Shown piece by piece: positions 24,234-34,748 of a stretch of DNA of 64,000 nucleotides (position 1 is its first letter; the number at the start of each line of letters is the position of its first letter). Origin of the DNA: Phycomyces nitens (taxonomy: Eukaryota > Mucoromycota > Mucoromycetes > Mucorales > Phycomycetaceae); NCBI GenBank assembly GCA_022702545.1, contig JAHRBC010000004.1, positions 3,968,001-4,032,000 of the forward strand, in the 5' to 3' direction. A model generated the notes under the pieces. The model searched no databases. It saw only the letters and a list, made by a program, of their open reading frames with translations, and was not told the DNA's origin. A program made the translations under genes and the position numbers.

Positions 24234-25435
24234 ATGCGACTGGTTATAAGACAAGACTATGATGAAGTGTCTGCCTGGACGGGTAAGCTGGTTATGCTCA
24301 CAAATTATTTGTATTCTTGCTCAAAAGGGTACTTCATCCTTAGCTCATTACATCAAGGAACGCATCAATCAATTCCAACCAACTGAAGACCGTCCGTTCG
24401 TACTTGGCCTTCCAACAGGCTCATCACCTATTGGATGCTACCATCGTCTGGCAGAGTTCTGCAGAGAAGGCCAACTTAGTTTCCGTAATGTAGTTACGTT
24501 TAATATGGATGAATGTGTTGGAATTCCTAGGCAAGTTGGTCATTGTTTGGGTTTCGTTACTACAGACAACTTATTTTGCCAAAACAGAAACCACAAGGAG
24601 TCCTATTACTCTTTTATGCACACCCATTTGTTCAAGCATATCGATATCAAACCAGAGAACATCAATATGCTAAATGGAAACGCAGAGGATCTAGATGCCG
24701 AGTGCCATCGTTATGAAGCAGCAATGGCAGCTCACGGCGGAATTGAATTGTTTTTGGGAGGCATTGGGCCAGACGGACATATTGCCTTTAATGAACCGGG
24801 ATCATCCTTGACTTCCCGTACTCGTGTAAAGACATTGGCGTACGAGACAATCATAGCAAACACCCGGTTTTTTGATGGGGACATTGACCGAGTGCCCAAG
24901 CTAGCCTTGACAGTTGGAGTCGCGTAAGTGATGATGGTCTGCTGGTCTCGCCTGACATTCTTAATTTGTCTTAGAACCTTTATGGATGCCCGCGAAGTGT
25001 GTATCATGATTACCGGGGCCCACAAGAGGTATTTTGAAGCAATGTGGTGCAGATACTAAAGCGCTCTGCAGCATTGCCTTGGCCAAGTGTGTTGAAGAGG
25101 GTATTAATCATATGTGGTCAGTGTCGGCCATTCAAATGCATCCCAAAGGCCTAGTGGTGTGCGATGAAGATGCAACCCTTGAGCTACACGTCAAGGTAAG
25201 TGTCCTTTAAAGAAGTGTCTGTGGCCCTCACGCCTTGACATCTTTTCAGACAGTAAAGTACTTCAAGTCTATCGAGCATGTCCACCAATCTCTGATTGGT
25301 CAGGAAAACCTTGGTTTGCAGGGCCAGCTATTGCCGTCCATCAAGGTTCGATCACTTGCTCGACTGTCCAAATCAACCCGGACCCTCGAAGCAGACGATG
25401 AGCCGGCCAAGAAGAAGACCAGACGCAACTTTTAA
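24234..25435 (+). CDS. NAG1: Glucosamine-6-phosphate deaminase
   Basis: It converts glucosamine-6-phosphate to fructose-6-phosphate and ammonia, feeding chitin breakdown products into glycolysis. Six exons (24,234-24,282; 24,344-24,530; 24,588-24,923; 24,975-25,028; 25,072-25,195; 25,250-25,435) total 936 nt, 311 residues. Family motifs are [24 protein letters not shown] with the catalytic aspartate, [20 protein letters not shown] with the catalytic Asp/His, SRTRVKTLA and [14 protein letters not shown]. The basic tail (AKKKTRRNF) extends past the usual end. Intron 2 begins with GC rather than GT (24,531). ATG 24,234 is preferred over 24,259 because it gives the conserved [20 protein letters not shown] start. 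Confidence 0.95.
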
Positions 25436-26167
25436 TCCATCTCTAACCCCACCACAGCCACCATAATAGTTGAGGGGATATCGTCAAATCGACGCAGCGT
25501 AAAGCAGGTCACTGACTAAATAAATTAACCAGAATACTACTAGTCAAAGTCAATACACAAAAAAAAGCATGGAAGTGTGCGTCATCTACTTCTTCTCTGC
25601 CAGACAGAAACCAAAAAAACAGGAAAGAAATATAAAAAGCAATCCATGTTTGACACCATTTGTACAGCAGTAATATTTCTGATATTTTGGTAATATGAAG
25701 ACTAGAGCTGAAACGACTGCGACCAGTTTATTCGAGGTGTAGTATTGAACTCTTGTCGGCAAGATTTATACAATATGTATTGGTTTAATTTAGAGTCTTT
25801 TACTGATTCTAAGCATATGGTTATGTTGGCAACTATATTTGATTAATTTCCAGGTTCAGAGACATTATTTATTTAACAGCGCCTGCTCCAAAACAAGGGT
25901 TCAAAAAGTGATTCCAACATGTAGATTGTGATGGGCAAGGTAAAAGAAGTAATTGACAACTCCAATATATCACAATGAGTAGTGCGCAATCTTGTGACTT
26001 CCTTGGTTGTCAGTTTACTTTTGCCGTAGTTGAAGTGGAGCGGAGTGACAGTCCTCTACGTCATCTCTTTGTTTTTGAAAAATGGAAACTTTTTATTGCC
26101 CTCCCTCCACCCCCCCCTCCACTCTTTGTATTTTATTTCTTAATAAAACGCCTGTTCTGTACATACA
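25436..26167. other. Intergenic DNA between GNPDA and TOM22
   Basis: No gene seen. A short AT-rich spacer that must hold the TOM22 promoter; a C-rich tract lies just upstream at about 26,103-26,120. Confidence 0.6.
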
Positions 26168-26651
26168 ATGGTGAAGCTCGAAGAAGTATCTACCGATCAC
26201 ATTGATGATTCTATCAGTGACAACGACCAATACTCTGATTACTCTGACGACGAAGACGACTTTGACGTTGACGAGGACGAATCCTTGTTGGACCGTATTG
26301 CCGCCTTGAAGGAAATCATTCCTCTCAAGCATCGCCAGCGCATGTCCTCGAGTGTTTCTGCAGTAACCTCGTGGGGAAAGACTGGCGCCACCTTTGTTGG
26401 AAAGAGTGCCTGGGTCCTTACAACCTCTATGCTCCTCCTTGTGCTGCCATTGGCACTCGAAATCGAGAAGGAGCAGGCTCTTGTGGCCTATGAAAAGGAG
26501 GCAATGCAGCAGCAGGGTACTCAACAGGTAAGACAGAATTACTCTTCTTCAGGCCATTTACATCCCGGATCAGATGTTGAACTCTGGCATGTACCAACCT
26601 GGCCAGCCTCAAGCACAGTCACAAAAGGGTCTCACTCCTCCCGGCTTCTAA
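26168..26651 (+). CDS. TOM22: Mitochondrial import receptor subunit Tom22
   Basis: Central receptor of the outer-membrane TOM complex. Two exons (26,168-26,527 and 26,574-26,651) give 145 residues. The N-terminal cytosolic half is very acidic (YSDYSDDEDDFDVDEDES), as needed to bind presequences. Then come IIPLKHRQRM, SAWVLTTSMLLLVLPLAL (the single outer-membrane segment, about residues 76-98) and a short intermembrane tail rich in Gln ending in GLTPPGF. The 46-nt intron with acceptor at 26,573 restores the conserved QQMLNSGMY tail; a nearer acceptor would need a 25-nt intron and was rejected. Confidence 0.93.
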
Positions 26652-26960
26652 GAAATGAAGCAAAGAAGAAGAAGAAGAAGAATAATTATAATGTTTTTCC
26701 TGTTCTGGGTTCTTGTACATGCAGTCCGTTTCCTTCTATTTTATTTCTATTATTATTAAAAAAGCGTTCTTATCTTGGAGTATTACAAAAAAAGAAAAGA
26801 TAAACCGGCCTGAAGATATGTCTGGGAAAACCAGCCCAAAAATTACTACTTGACAAAAAAAAAGCACGACAAAGGCGCAAGGGTATACATATTACTTTTT
26901 TCTGGTTTTAATTACTACTATCAACAATGGTGAAATCGACTGGTGTCGTCTGGACGTGAT

Positions 26961-27701
26961 TTATTCCCGTAACCGACTTGGACGATCTGCCACAAAGGCG
27001 TCTTTGCGTTTTGCAAGAGAATGTCTGGGACGCAGTGGACAGACGATCTTTTGGGCTCTCATCATGTTGATTTCGATTACCAGCATACAAAGATGCCTGC
27101 TATTAGTCCGGGTGTCGCGTATGTGTATGTTTTGGCCAGAATTATCTAGTATGTGTTTTGAGCTGGCTCTGGCCAATTGCTTTGGTTTTGGAAGAGGGGA
27201 TTTTGAGATGAGCGAAATGGGTAGTGAGGATGAAATGGGTATTGATGGCTGTGGTTGGGGAGTGTTTGATTGGATGTGATGCTGGAGGATTTCGGACAGA
27301 CTTAGGCTAGAAAGACTGTAGAAAGAGTCGGTGGGACTCCGGGTGCGGAGAGACGATTGACAGAGACCCGAGGCTTGAGTGTCAATTTCAGAGTGTGGGC
27401 TGTGGGTGCCTAAATGGCTACAGCTAATAGGGACACTTGGGGAATATGCCACGTCAATCGGTACCAAAGTAGTGCATGGATTTTGGCGAGGCATAAAACC
27501 TAGTGGGGAGCTGTTGGTGGGTTTAAAGCCGAGTAGTCTGAGGACCGAGTTGAATAGAGAGGGTGAGTTGAGGTTGGCAAAGAAAGGGTAAGGTGCAGCG
27601 GGCCTTGTGGGCGTCGATGTCTTTGGAGATACTAGGATGTCTACATGGACGACTGGGAGCAACATTAGGATAAAAGAAGTTGGGGATAATATTCTGGGCA
27701 A
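26961..27701 (-). CDS. Hypothetical Ser/Pro-rich ORF
   Basis: A 246-codon open frame from ATG 27,701. It is rich in Ser, Pro and Leu (SSLSLSEILQHHIQ, PQPQPSIPISSSLP) and ends in a basic stretch (RHSLAKRKDAFVADRPSRL). I recognise no domain. Low complexity and a basic end are common in fungal regulators, but the opposite strand also has a 107-codon ORF, and the true start or exon structure is unclear. It could be the 3' exon of a gene beginning near 28,142. Confidence 0.35.
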   Translation of the reverse strand: MPRILSPTSFILMLLPVVHVDILVSPKTSTPTRPAAPYPFFANLNSPSLFNSVLRLLGFKPTNSSPLGFMPRQNPCTTLVPIDVAYSPSVPISCSHLGTHSPHSEIDTQASGLCQSSLRTRSPTDSFYSLSSLSLSEILQHHIQSNTPQPQPSIPISSSLPISLISKSPLPKPKQLARASSKHILDNSGQNIHIRDTRTNSRHLCMLVIEINMMRAQKIVCPLRPRHSLAKRKDAFVADRPSRLRE

Positions 27702-27787
27702 GAGTGCTTATATAGCCATTGAAACAAGATAGATTGAGGCTCACATGTCAAACACAATGCCATCTCTCCGCTCGATTAGCTTTCTGT

Positions 27788-28142
27788 CTAAACGAATGGA
27801 AGCAATGGTGTCCTAAACAAGCTATCGGGTGTCCATGACTGATTATGTATGGCCGGCTTGGGTACATGACATGCCGTCCATCTGCGAGGTCCTGAGGGAG
27901 GGGTGTCAGCAGATTGGATCTGTATATTTTTGGTGTGCTTTGAATGGTACCATTTTCTGCTTAGTTTGTACTTTGGAGTTGATTGCAAGCTTGGTCGGTT
28001 TCCTTTCTTTATAAAAGGCCTCAATTCCATCAATACCAAGAATCCTGAAACCTCCTTTTGTTCCCCTAGCAACCCTTTTTTGAATTGATAAAGGCAAAAT
28101 GTTCTCAAGTAAAGTAGATAGCCCACAGTCATCCTGACTCAC
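27788..28142 (-). other. Unresolved overlapping ORFs upstream of the hypothetical gene
   Basis: Two overlapping minus-strand frames are open here: 114 codons ending at 27,788 and 78 codons from ATG 28,142 (MSQDDCGLSTLLENILPL...). The second reads more like protein and is in the same frame as the ORF at 27,701, so it may be a 5' exon of that gene. No clear splice pair was found. Confidence 0.25.
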
Positions 28143-28737
28143 CCAATTATTTTTGGTGATTTTGTATAAATAGACTGCAATGACGAATAACCACTCATCT
28201 TGTCTGTGCTTTCCAGTGATTTTGGCTTATCTCTAGTCCTTTATAGGTCATTTCTTACTTTTGTGCCAACTACCAAAAACTCTAATATGGACAAAGCGCC
28301 CCACGTGGTGTATACACGCATGTAACTAGATTGCTACTCAACAGCCAAGTCTGCCAACACTTTCCACATTCTTAATGAATACCTCTGAACCAATCTATGA
28401 AACCATGGTGATAAATTGTGCCCTAGAATTAAATTAAACTTATTTGTAAAATATATATATATATAAAATGATTTGACATTAGCCAATATATATAAATATA
28501 TATATAAAAAACAATAATGTTCTCCATGTAATTTACAGGAATATCTTTATGGAATCCAAGATTTGAAAATAACAGTTACACATTTAGGAATATTGGCTTT
28601 CTCTCTCGGTTTTTTGTTGTTGTTGGGTTCTATATAGAGTGGAGATCACAAAGATAATAATAGTAATAGTAAATAATAAAAAGCACAAGTTGGAGCCAAT
28701 ATGTATATGATATTTGTATACAGAATCGCACCATTGT
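28143..28737. other. AT-rich intergenic DNA, no gene seen
   Basis: Contains TA-repeat stretches at about 28,450-28,510. No supported coding sequence. Confidence 0.6.
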
Positions 28738-29796
28738 TTACAAGGCCCAGATGACGAGGGAAATGACAAGAAGACTAGAGAGTGGTGATAGGAGCAGTGG
28801 GTGAGACCCAGAAGAGAGCGTGAGGCTGTAACTCCCAACTGGCTTGTGCTGCGTTAGATCAGCGACCGAGAGTTGGGTTACATTCATGATCCATTCTAGG
28901 TGCACAACTCCCTTGGCAAAGACATTGTAGACTACTGCAGGGTCACCATTTGGCACAGGGCAGGTGGCTCTACTTGGATTGGGATCATGAGCATTCAGGA
29001 TTCGATTGAGGACACCGACAAGAAAAAAGCGTCCAGGATCCTTTTCATTGGTCCCTATCAATGGACTTCCTATAATAAAAGGGTTGAGGTCTTTTCTGAT
29101 TATAAAATAACTTGCCCCCTTTTTAAACCTACCAGAATCACCGTGGCATAGGCTGGCCTGGCTGGTAGTCAGATAAACATTCTCTTGTATAGATGTAGAG
29201 TATGTCTTGGTAATCGCATTGGCTACAATATCACAATTGGCCTTTTGTAGTGTCTTGGCCTGAGGTTTGTCTAGTCCAATATAGCCCATGCCGATTGTCA
29301 GGAGGGATGATTCCCAGTTTGGATCTGGTTCTGTTGAGCCCCAGAGTGCAATCCGATCCACGTTAGGGCCGGCTAAGATGGGTCTGGTTAGTTGGACAAG
29401 TCCAATATCATAATGCATCGTATGTGAGTCGCGATCATCTTGCGAAGGTAGCGCATTAGGATCAAGTTGGGTGTTGTAGCGAGGATGTGGTACTGCTTTC
29501 AATATTGAAGCATACTTAATATTGCTGGTATTAGGGCTACCATATGCCACGGCATTAACGGTGCGGTCAGGAAGACCACTTGTAAAGTTGCTGATACAGT
29601 GAGCAGCAGTTAGGATCCAAGGAGGATTCAATGATATCAAGGCACCGCCACACATCACTGGCTTGGTGATCATGACAGAAAATGGATATTCGGTCGACTC
29701 GAGAACAGAGATGCCGTTGGCCATGGCAAGAACAGCAGAGCATCTCAGGTAAAAAAAGAACAAGACAAGAGCCATTGAACAAGTATAAAAAGGCAA
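28738..29796 (-). CDS. Secreted trypsin-like serine protease with hydrophobic C-terminal tail
   Basis: An S1-family protease. The N-terminus (MALVLFFFYLRCSAVLA within the first 25 residues) is a signal peptide. The catalytic triad is complete: His in WILTAAHCI, Asp in HYDIGLVQLTRP and Ser in CHGDSG|GSPLI. A 63-nt intron (29,132-29,070; GTAGGT...ATTATAG) splits the codon just after the catalytic serine. Removing it gives 331 residues and the motif CHGDSGSPLIG. The intron has no stop and is a multiple of three, so retention would give a 352-residue form. The C-terminus ends in a Ser-rich stretch and LLVISLVIWAL, like a GPI-anchor signal or a membrane anchor. Expected outside the cell or on the cell surface; substrate unknown. 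Confidence 0.85.
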   Translation of the reverse strand: MPFYTCSMALVLFFFYLRCSAVLAMANGISVLESTEYPFSVMITKPVMCGGALISLNPPWILTAAHCISNFTSGLPDRTVNAVAYGSPNTSNIKYASILKAVPHPRYNTQLDPNALPSQDDRDSHTMHYDIGLVQLTRPILAGPNVDRIALWGSTEPDPNWESSLLTIGMGYIGLDKPQAKTLQKANCDIVANAITKTYSTSIQENVYLTTSQASLCHGDSGRFKKGASYFIIRKDLNPFIIGSPLIGTNEKDPGRFFLVGVLNRILNAHDPNPSRATCPVPNGDPAVVYNVFAKGVVHLEWIMNVTQLSVADLTQHKPVGSYSLTLSSGSHPLLLSPLSSLLVISLVIWAL

Positions 29797-30980
29797 GAAA
29801 GAGAAAGAGAGAAAAGGAGGGCTAGGGATACAAGTGTCAATCTATTAACACACGCTCACTCATCTCTCTTCCATGTATTTCACTCATTCTCATCTAGTGA
29901 ATAAAATTAGACTTGATGACGCTTTGTTGCACTTTAAGAATCTTGAATGCTTCTTGTGCCATGCTCACTCTTATTTTTGATTGTAAGAGAACAATGTTGA
30001 TAAAAATAAATCAAGAAAAAAAAGGCGGCACAAAGACCTCACCAGGGAATATACCTAGCCCCTTGCACGTCTTGATGGACTCTATTGAACTTTGATACCA
30101 AAAAATCAATAGTACATCTTCGTACCTTTTGAATATATGTAACTCATTAGTACCGTTATATTCTTACGCCGTATTCATTATTTCTGCTTCATGTCTACTT
30201 TTTACCATGAAAAACATGCACAATTGAACTCTCCTTGTTCTCTATGTGCCGAGGAGTGTTGAGGCTCAGGACAAGTAACTAAAGTAAAACTATGAATTGG
30301 ATTCTGTAACAAGAAAAAGGTTTGCAGTTCAAGACAGAATTAGGACTATTGACATTCCATTTCTCCTTCTTTGATCAATTGGTGGTCCAGCATGGTTTCT
30401 CCAAACAAAAACCAATAGATCTTTGTATCGCATAAAAGATTGTTCAATTCATACAAGTATTTTTTTAGTCAGGTTTCAAGTAGGCAAGGTTAATTAACCA
30501 TTCTCAAGCCAATTTTATTATATTTCCAATGATTAAAAATAATAATAATAAATAGAAAGTGAAAGAGAAAGAAGAGAGAAATAAAGAAAACGAATAGATT
30601 GATAGATGTAGTTGGTCTCCTTTTTATTAGAAAGGGAGTCAATACACATAGCAAATAACTAATGGAATGCTCTATACACTATTTATTTCTTATTGGAACC
30701 AATATCTCTTGGCCAGTCTGTTTTCCCCCCCTGCAGACGTTTATTAAATTGTCCCACCGCGTTGCACAACCTCAATTCCACGATACTCTGACAAATTTCA
30801 TCCCCAATACCACCCCTCGCCCTTTCATCCTATTCTAACCATCTACAAGGCTTTGGCGCTTATGTTTATAGAGTATTAAAGGGTCAATGTTATTCTTCTT
30901 GCCTTTTAATAATAAAGAAACACTTGGGTTTATCACGCCACCCGTCACCATAGGGACTGTTGGATATTATCATGTATAAC
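29797..30980. other. Intergenic DNA, no gene seen
   Basis: About 1.2 kb of AT-rich sequence with short A/G-rich simple repeats near 30,540-30,610. It should contain the protease promoter at the left and the 3' flank of LKR/SDH at the right. Confidence 0.6.
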
Positions 30981-33900
30981 TTAATTCCATGCACCACTTC
31001 CAGTGGCATCGAGACGGATAGGATGTGATGCCTGAACACTCTCAACAAACTGCACTCCTACATGCTCCAATTGATCCAGGACTGGCAGGTACACATGTGA
31101 AGATGTTGGCCGGAGTACACCTCGTTCAGGAATCTTGTTGTCCAGAACAAGTTCAGTAGTCATCGCCGCCGGTAACCCAACCGTAGTTGCCATGGCAGTA
31201 TGGTGCTCATTGCCATAGTGAACAAGCGTGGATGTCACGGTTTCCTAGATTAATTAATTGTTAGGCAAATGTACTCATATGCACCTTTACGTACCTTTTT
31301 TCCTGATGAGTGCTCTATTCCAAATTCATGATGCATGGCAACCATGTCGCGTTCTCCGGGAAGGTACTGTAATTTATTGGCCAGCAAAACTGAAAATGCA
31401 TCGAGTGGGCTCACATTCTGAGGAAACTGGATATTATTTGTTTGGGAGAGTGCAGACATGGCATCCCAGACATCTTCCACCATAGGATGGTCCTTGGGAA
31501 GACCAAGCTTTTGAACCATGGCGTCCATTCTGTCCTTGGGATGACGAGAATTAAGGATCTGATCAAAGTAACCATCCTATAAAAAGATAATGAGATAAAG
31601 CCATGGTTACCCCCCATTTATCTCATAATATACCCAGCTAGCGCATTTGGACAATTGGCTTGTTTGGTCCAGAAATCCGAGTTTCTTGAATCCATAAAGA
31701 ACATCCGAATATCCCTACATACAAGATATGCTCTAGATAACCTTTATTATTTTTTGGGCACACAATAATATTACCTGATAGCGAAGAGTTCCTCGGAACA
31801 TGGTGTCCATATCGGCCAGATTGCCTAGCCCATAAGTATCCACATAGCTCAAGGAGTCACGGTTGGCTAGACCTTCAAACACAAATCCCTTGTAGGATGT
31901 ACGGACAGCAGGAAAGTGTTGTTTCAGCAATGCTTCGCCAGGAATAGTGAATTTCTATTTAAAAGCCAATATTTATTAATATGTCTATACATAAACCAGC
32001 CTCACCTTTCCGCCTGTCCAATAGGTAGCTGTGTTTCCACTAGCAGTCAGCACACCTCTTGGTGACCAACTAAACTTGTATCCTAGTGGTCCATTTGAGG
32101 CTTCTGGAGCCGGTAATCCACCGCACCAAGAGATAAACGACCGTATCTAATCAATCTAGTTATTCCGGCTGCTCTTTTTTTAAAACAATGCTTAAAATAT
32201 TCCCCATTACCTTTGATCCCTGTCTCTTTGCTTCATCGATAATCTTCATGGCTGACATGTGATCAATTCCAGGATCCAGTCCAACTTCATTCATAATCAA
32301 TACACCAGCCTTCTTTGCCCTACTCAAAGATTAAAAAAAAATACCATGTGTTTACAGCATTTGATTACTTACAAAGAATCTAGTTGTTGCATTTCATCGG
32401 ATACATAGCTTGCAGTTACCATGTGCTTTCTTTCCTCAATACATATCTTTGCTACCTTTGTATGCAAAAAAGCAGGGACAAAGCTAATGATAACAGTAAA
32501 TGTTCAATCACTAATCTCCATTCAGACTTGACACCTTACCTTACTACGACATCTGCCTTTGACACCAAACCAGAAAGCTGCGAGACATTGGAGATGTCCA
32601 AACCAACAGACTCTGCTCGGCTATGGTTACGCACCAAGGCCTTGGCTTCATTTTCCATGTTACTAGCTAATAAATCAATTGTGTTTTAGAATACATACAG
32701 TTGCTCAAGCACATATTGTTTATTGCTTACCAACCACAACACGAACATCTGGTCGTTTCAATAGATGCTCTACAAGAGGTCCTGCTACCATGCCAGAGCC
32801 CAGCAACAATACTGTCTTGAGCTTAACAGTTTCAGCCTTGATTGCCTCGAGACTTTTGCTTTTTAAAGGTAATTTGGCCTCAAGACCTTTGTGTTCCTTG
32901 GTGAGGTGTCCTTTATCAGCAATGGTTGCATTGGCCAAAGTAGCCGATAAATCCGAAAGGTTTACTGCACTTGAAGTTACCTGTAAATATTATTGCAACT
33001 GATTAAGCAAATGCCAACAATACATTGTTTCTATTCCTTACGAGTTCTTTCAAATGAGGATACAACACATTACTAAAGTGCTGGCTGCTCTCAATAGGCA
33101 ACTCTGCTGGTAAGATATCGATACCCATGATTTGCATGCCTGGTTCCTCGGCACTATGAAGACTAGATTTAGCCACTGTTAAGATGGAAATCAACTTACT
33201 TTTCGTGCTCTCTGCCATTGATTGCATCGTAATAAAAGAAACCATTATCGATATTTGTACTGTGAGACAAGGGCTCAAATGCGCCCTTTCAAGGCAAAAC
33301 TTCTTGTCAATTACCCAAGCACTACAACAATGGATCTTCATATGCTTACCTTTACATCACACACAATGTCAGCCAGGGTCATCATCTTGCCTCTTGGAAC
33401 ATGTCCTATCTGCTGTTGAAGCTGCAATTCTTTTAGCTGCGCATTTGTCAACAGACGAGGATAACGCTCATCCCAATAGCCACCCGTGACAACCGTATTA
33501 ACAAATGGAGCTACCTAGGTTACCAAAAACAACAGTTTAGACATCTTGCTTATTATTGAGGCCTCTTTACTTTTTGGTGAAAAACGGACTGATAAGCGCT
33601 AGGGTTTCTAAGATAATCCTCAGGATCTACACAAGGACTTCCGTCTCTGTGTTGGATGTAGTCTGGTATGGCCAAGTGGGTTGCATAAAGCTTGCTGAGA
33701 TTGGGGTCTTTTAAAAGGGATATGATGAGTTGGTATGCACATTAATACATCTAAATGTCGCCTACTTTTATCATTAACCAGTAAAGGAAGATCCTTGGCT
33801 GCAACAAACTCATGAGGAAGCTCCTTAAAGATATCCAATGCGCCATGAGCCACGTTTCCTGCCCCTGTAAATCCGAACACAAGAGGTCCAAAGTCTTTGG

Positions 33901-34748
33901 GCGTTTTTTGATCTTTAATCATTTCTCCCATTGCACCCACAGACTGCCTGGCATCCTGAAGAGACTTGTATCCGTGTGCCATTGCCAGGTACTAACATGC
34001 TGTTAATTTCATTGGCTTGGAATATATGTCTTGGTTAAACATACCATGAATGGTGTACTGTAGCCCATTCCCAGGAATCTGTGGCCCATACCGTGCAAGC
34101 TGTCGACCATGCCAGCGTTTCCGGCAAACTGTCCAAAGGCCACCAGCCTTTTTCCAGTGGAGTCCTTCATCAGCTCATAGTCAATCAACCGAATATCCTA
34201 TTGGGTTTGGTTGTGGAACGATAACCAATCAGCCATTTTTCCTGACAAGTTTCCCACGGTAGGATTGAAAAATATTACCTTTTCAAGGATGTTCTTCAAC
34301 ATTGACATGTTCTTTTGGTTCCCCTTGTGAGAATGCGAGAAGAATAGATACGTCTTTTTTGGCAGCAAGGACTCTTCAGGAACCTCTTTAATCCCGAGAA
34401 TAATGTCTGCAGCCGAAATATCCTCGGTAACAATAGCACCAGCCTGCAAAGGATACAAGGTCAAGTACATGTCTTTTTTTTCTCTTAAATCTCTGCCTTT
34501 ACCTTTTTGTATGATTCATCAGAGAATATGCGCTTTGTGCTTGGCTGGACATAGATACGGCTACCAGTGTCTTTGATCAATTGCTCAACCGTAGTGGGTG
34601 TCAGGGCAGCTCTTCTCTCCCATCTACTCTTGTCTTCTCTTCGCAATCCGACAGACCGAGGGTTGGTCTGGGAGCAATTTGTTTTTAATCCTCGGCGAGA
34701 GTTTGATAATATGCCACGATAGGCCATAGATGCCATGCGAGATACCAT
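30981..34748 (-). CDS. AASS: Bifunctional alpha-aminoadipic semialdehyde synthase (lysine-ketoglutarate reductase/saccharopine dehydrogenase)
   Basis: A fused enzyme of about 950 residues in roughly 14 exons, which degrades lysine to aminoadipic semialdehyde through saccharopine. The basic N-terminus ([20 protein letters not shown]) looks like a mitochondrial presequence. The LKR half shows [40 protein letters not shown] and [19 protein letters not shown]. The linker region contains [13 protein letters not shown]. The saccharopine dehydrogenase half shows [19 protein letters not shown] (Rossmann NAD site), [47 protein letters not shown] and [11 protein letters not shown]. No stop or intergenic gap lies between the halves. 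Layout and residues match plant/animal AASS rather than the separate yeast Lys1 and Lys9. Confidence 0.93.

Noticed and set aside
24259..24282. Alternative GNPDA start (MMKCLPGR)
   Set aside because: Also splices in frame, but ATG 24,234 with the acceptor at 24,343 gives the conserved family N-terminus.
26528..26552. 25-nt intron in TOM22
   Set aside because: Too short for a spliceosomal intron; the acceptor at 26,573 gives 46 nt and restores the conserved tail.
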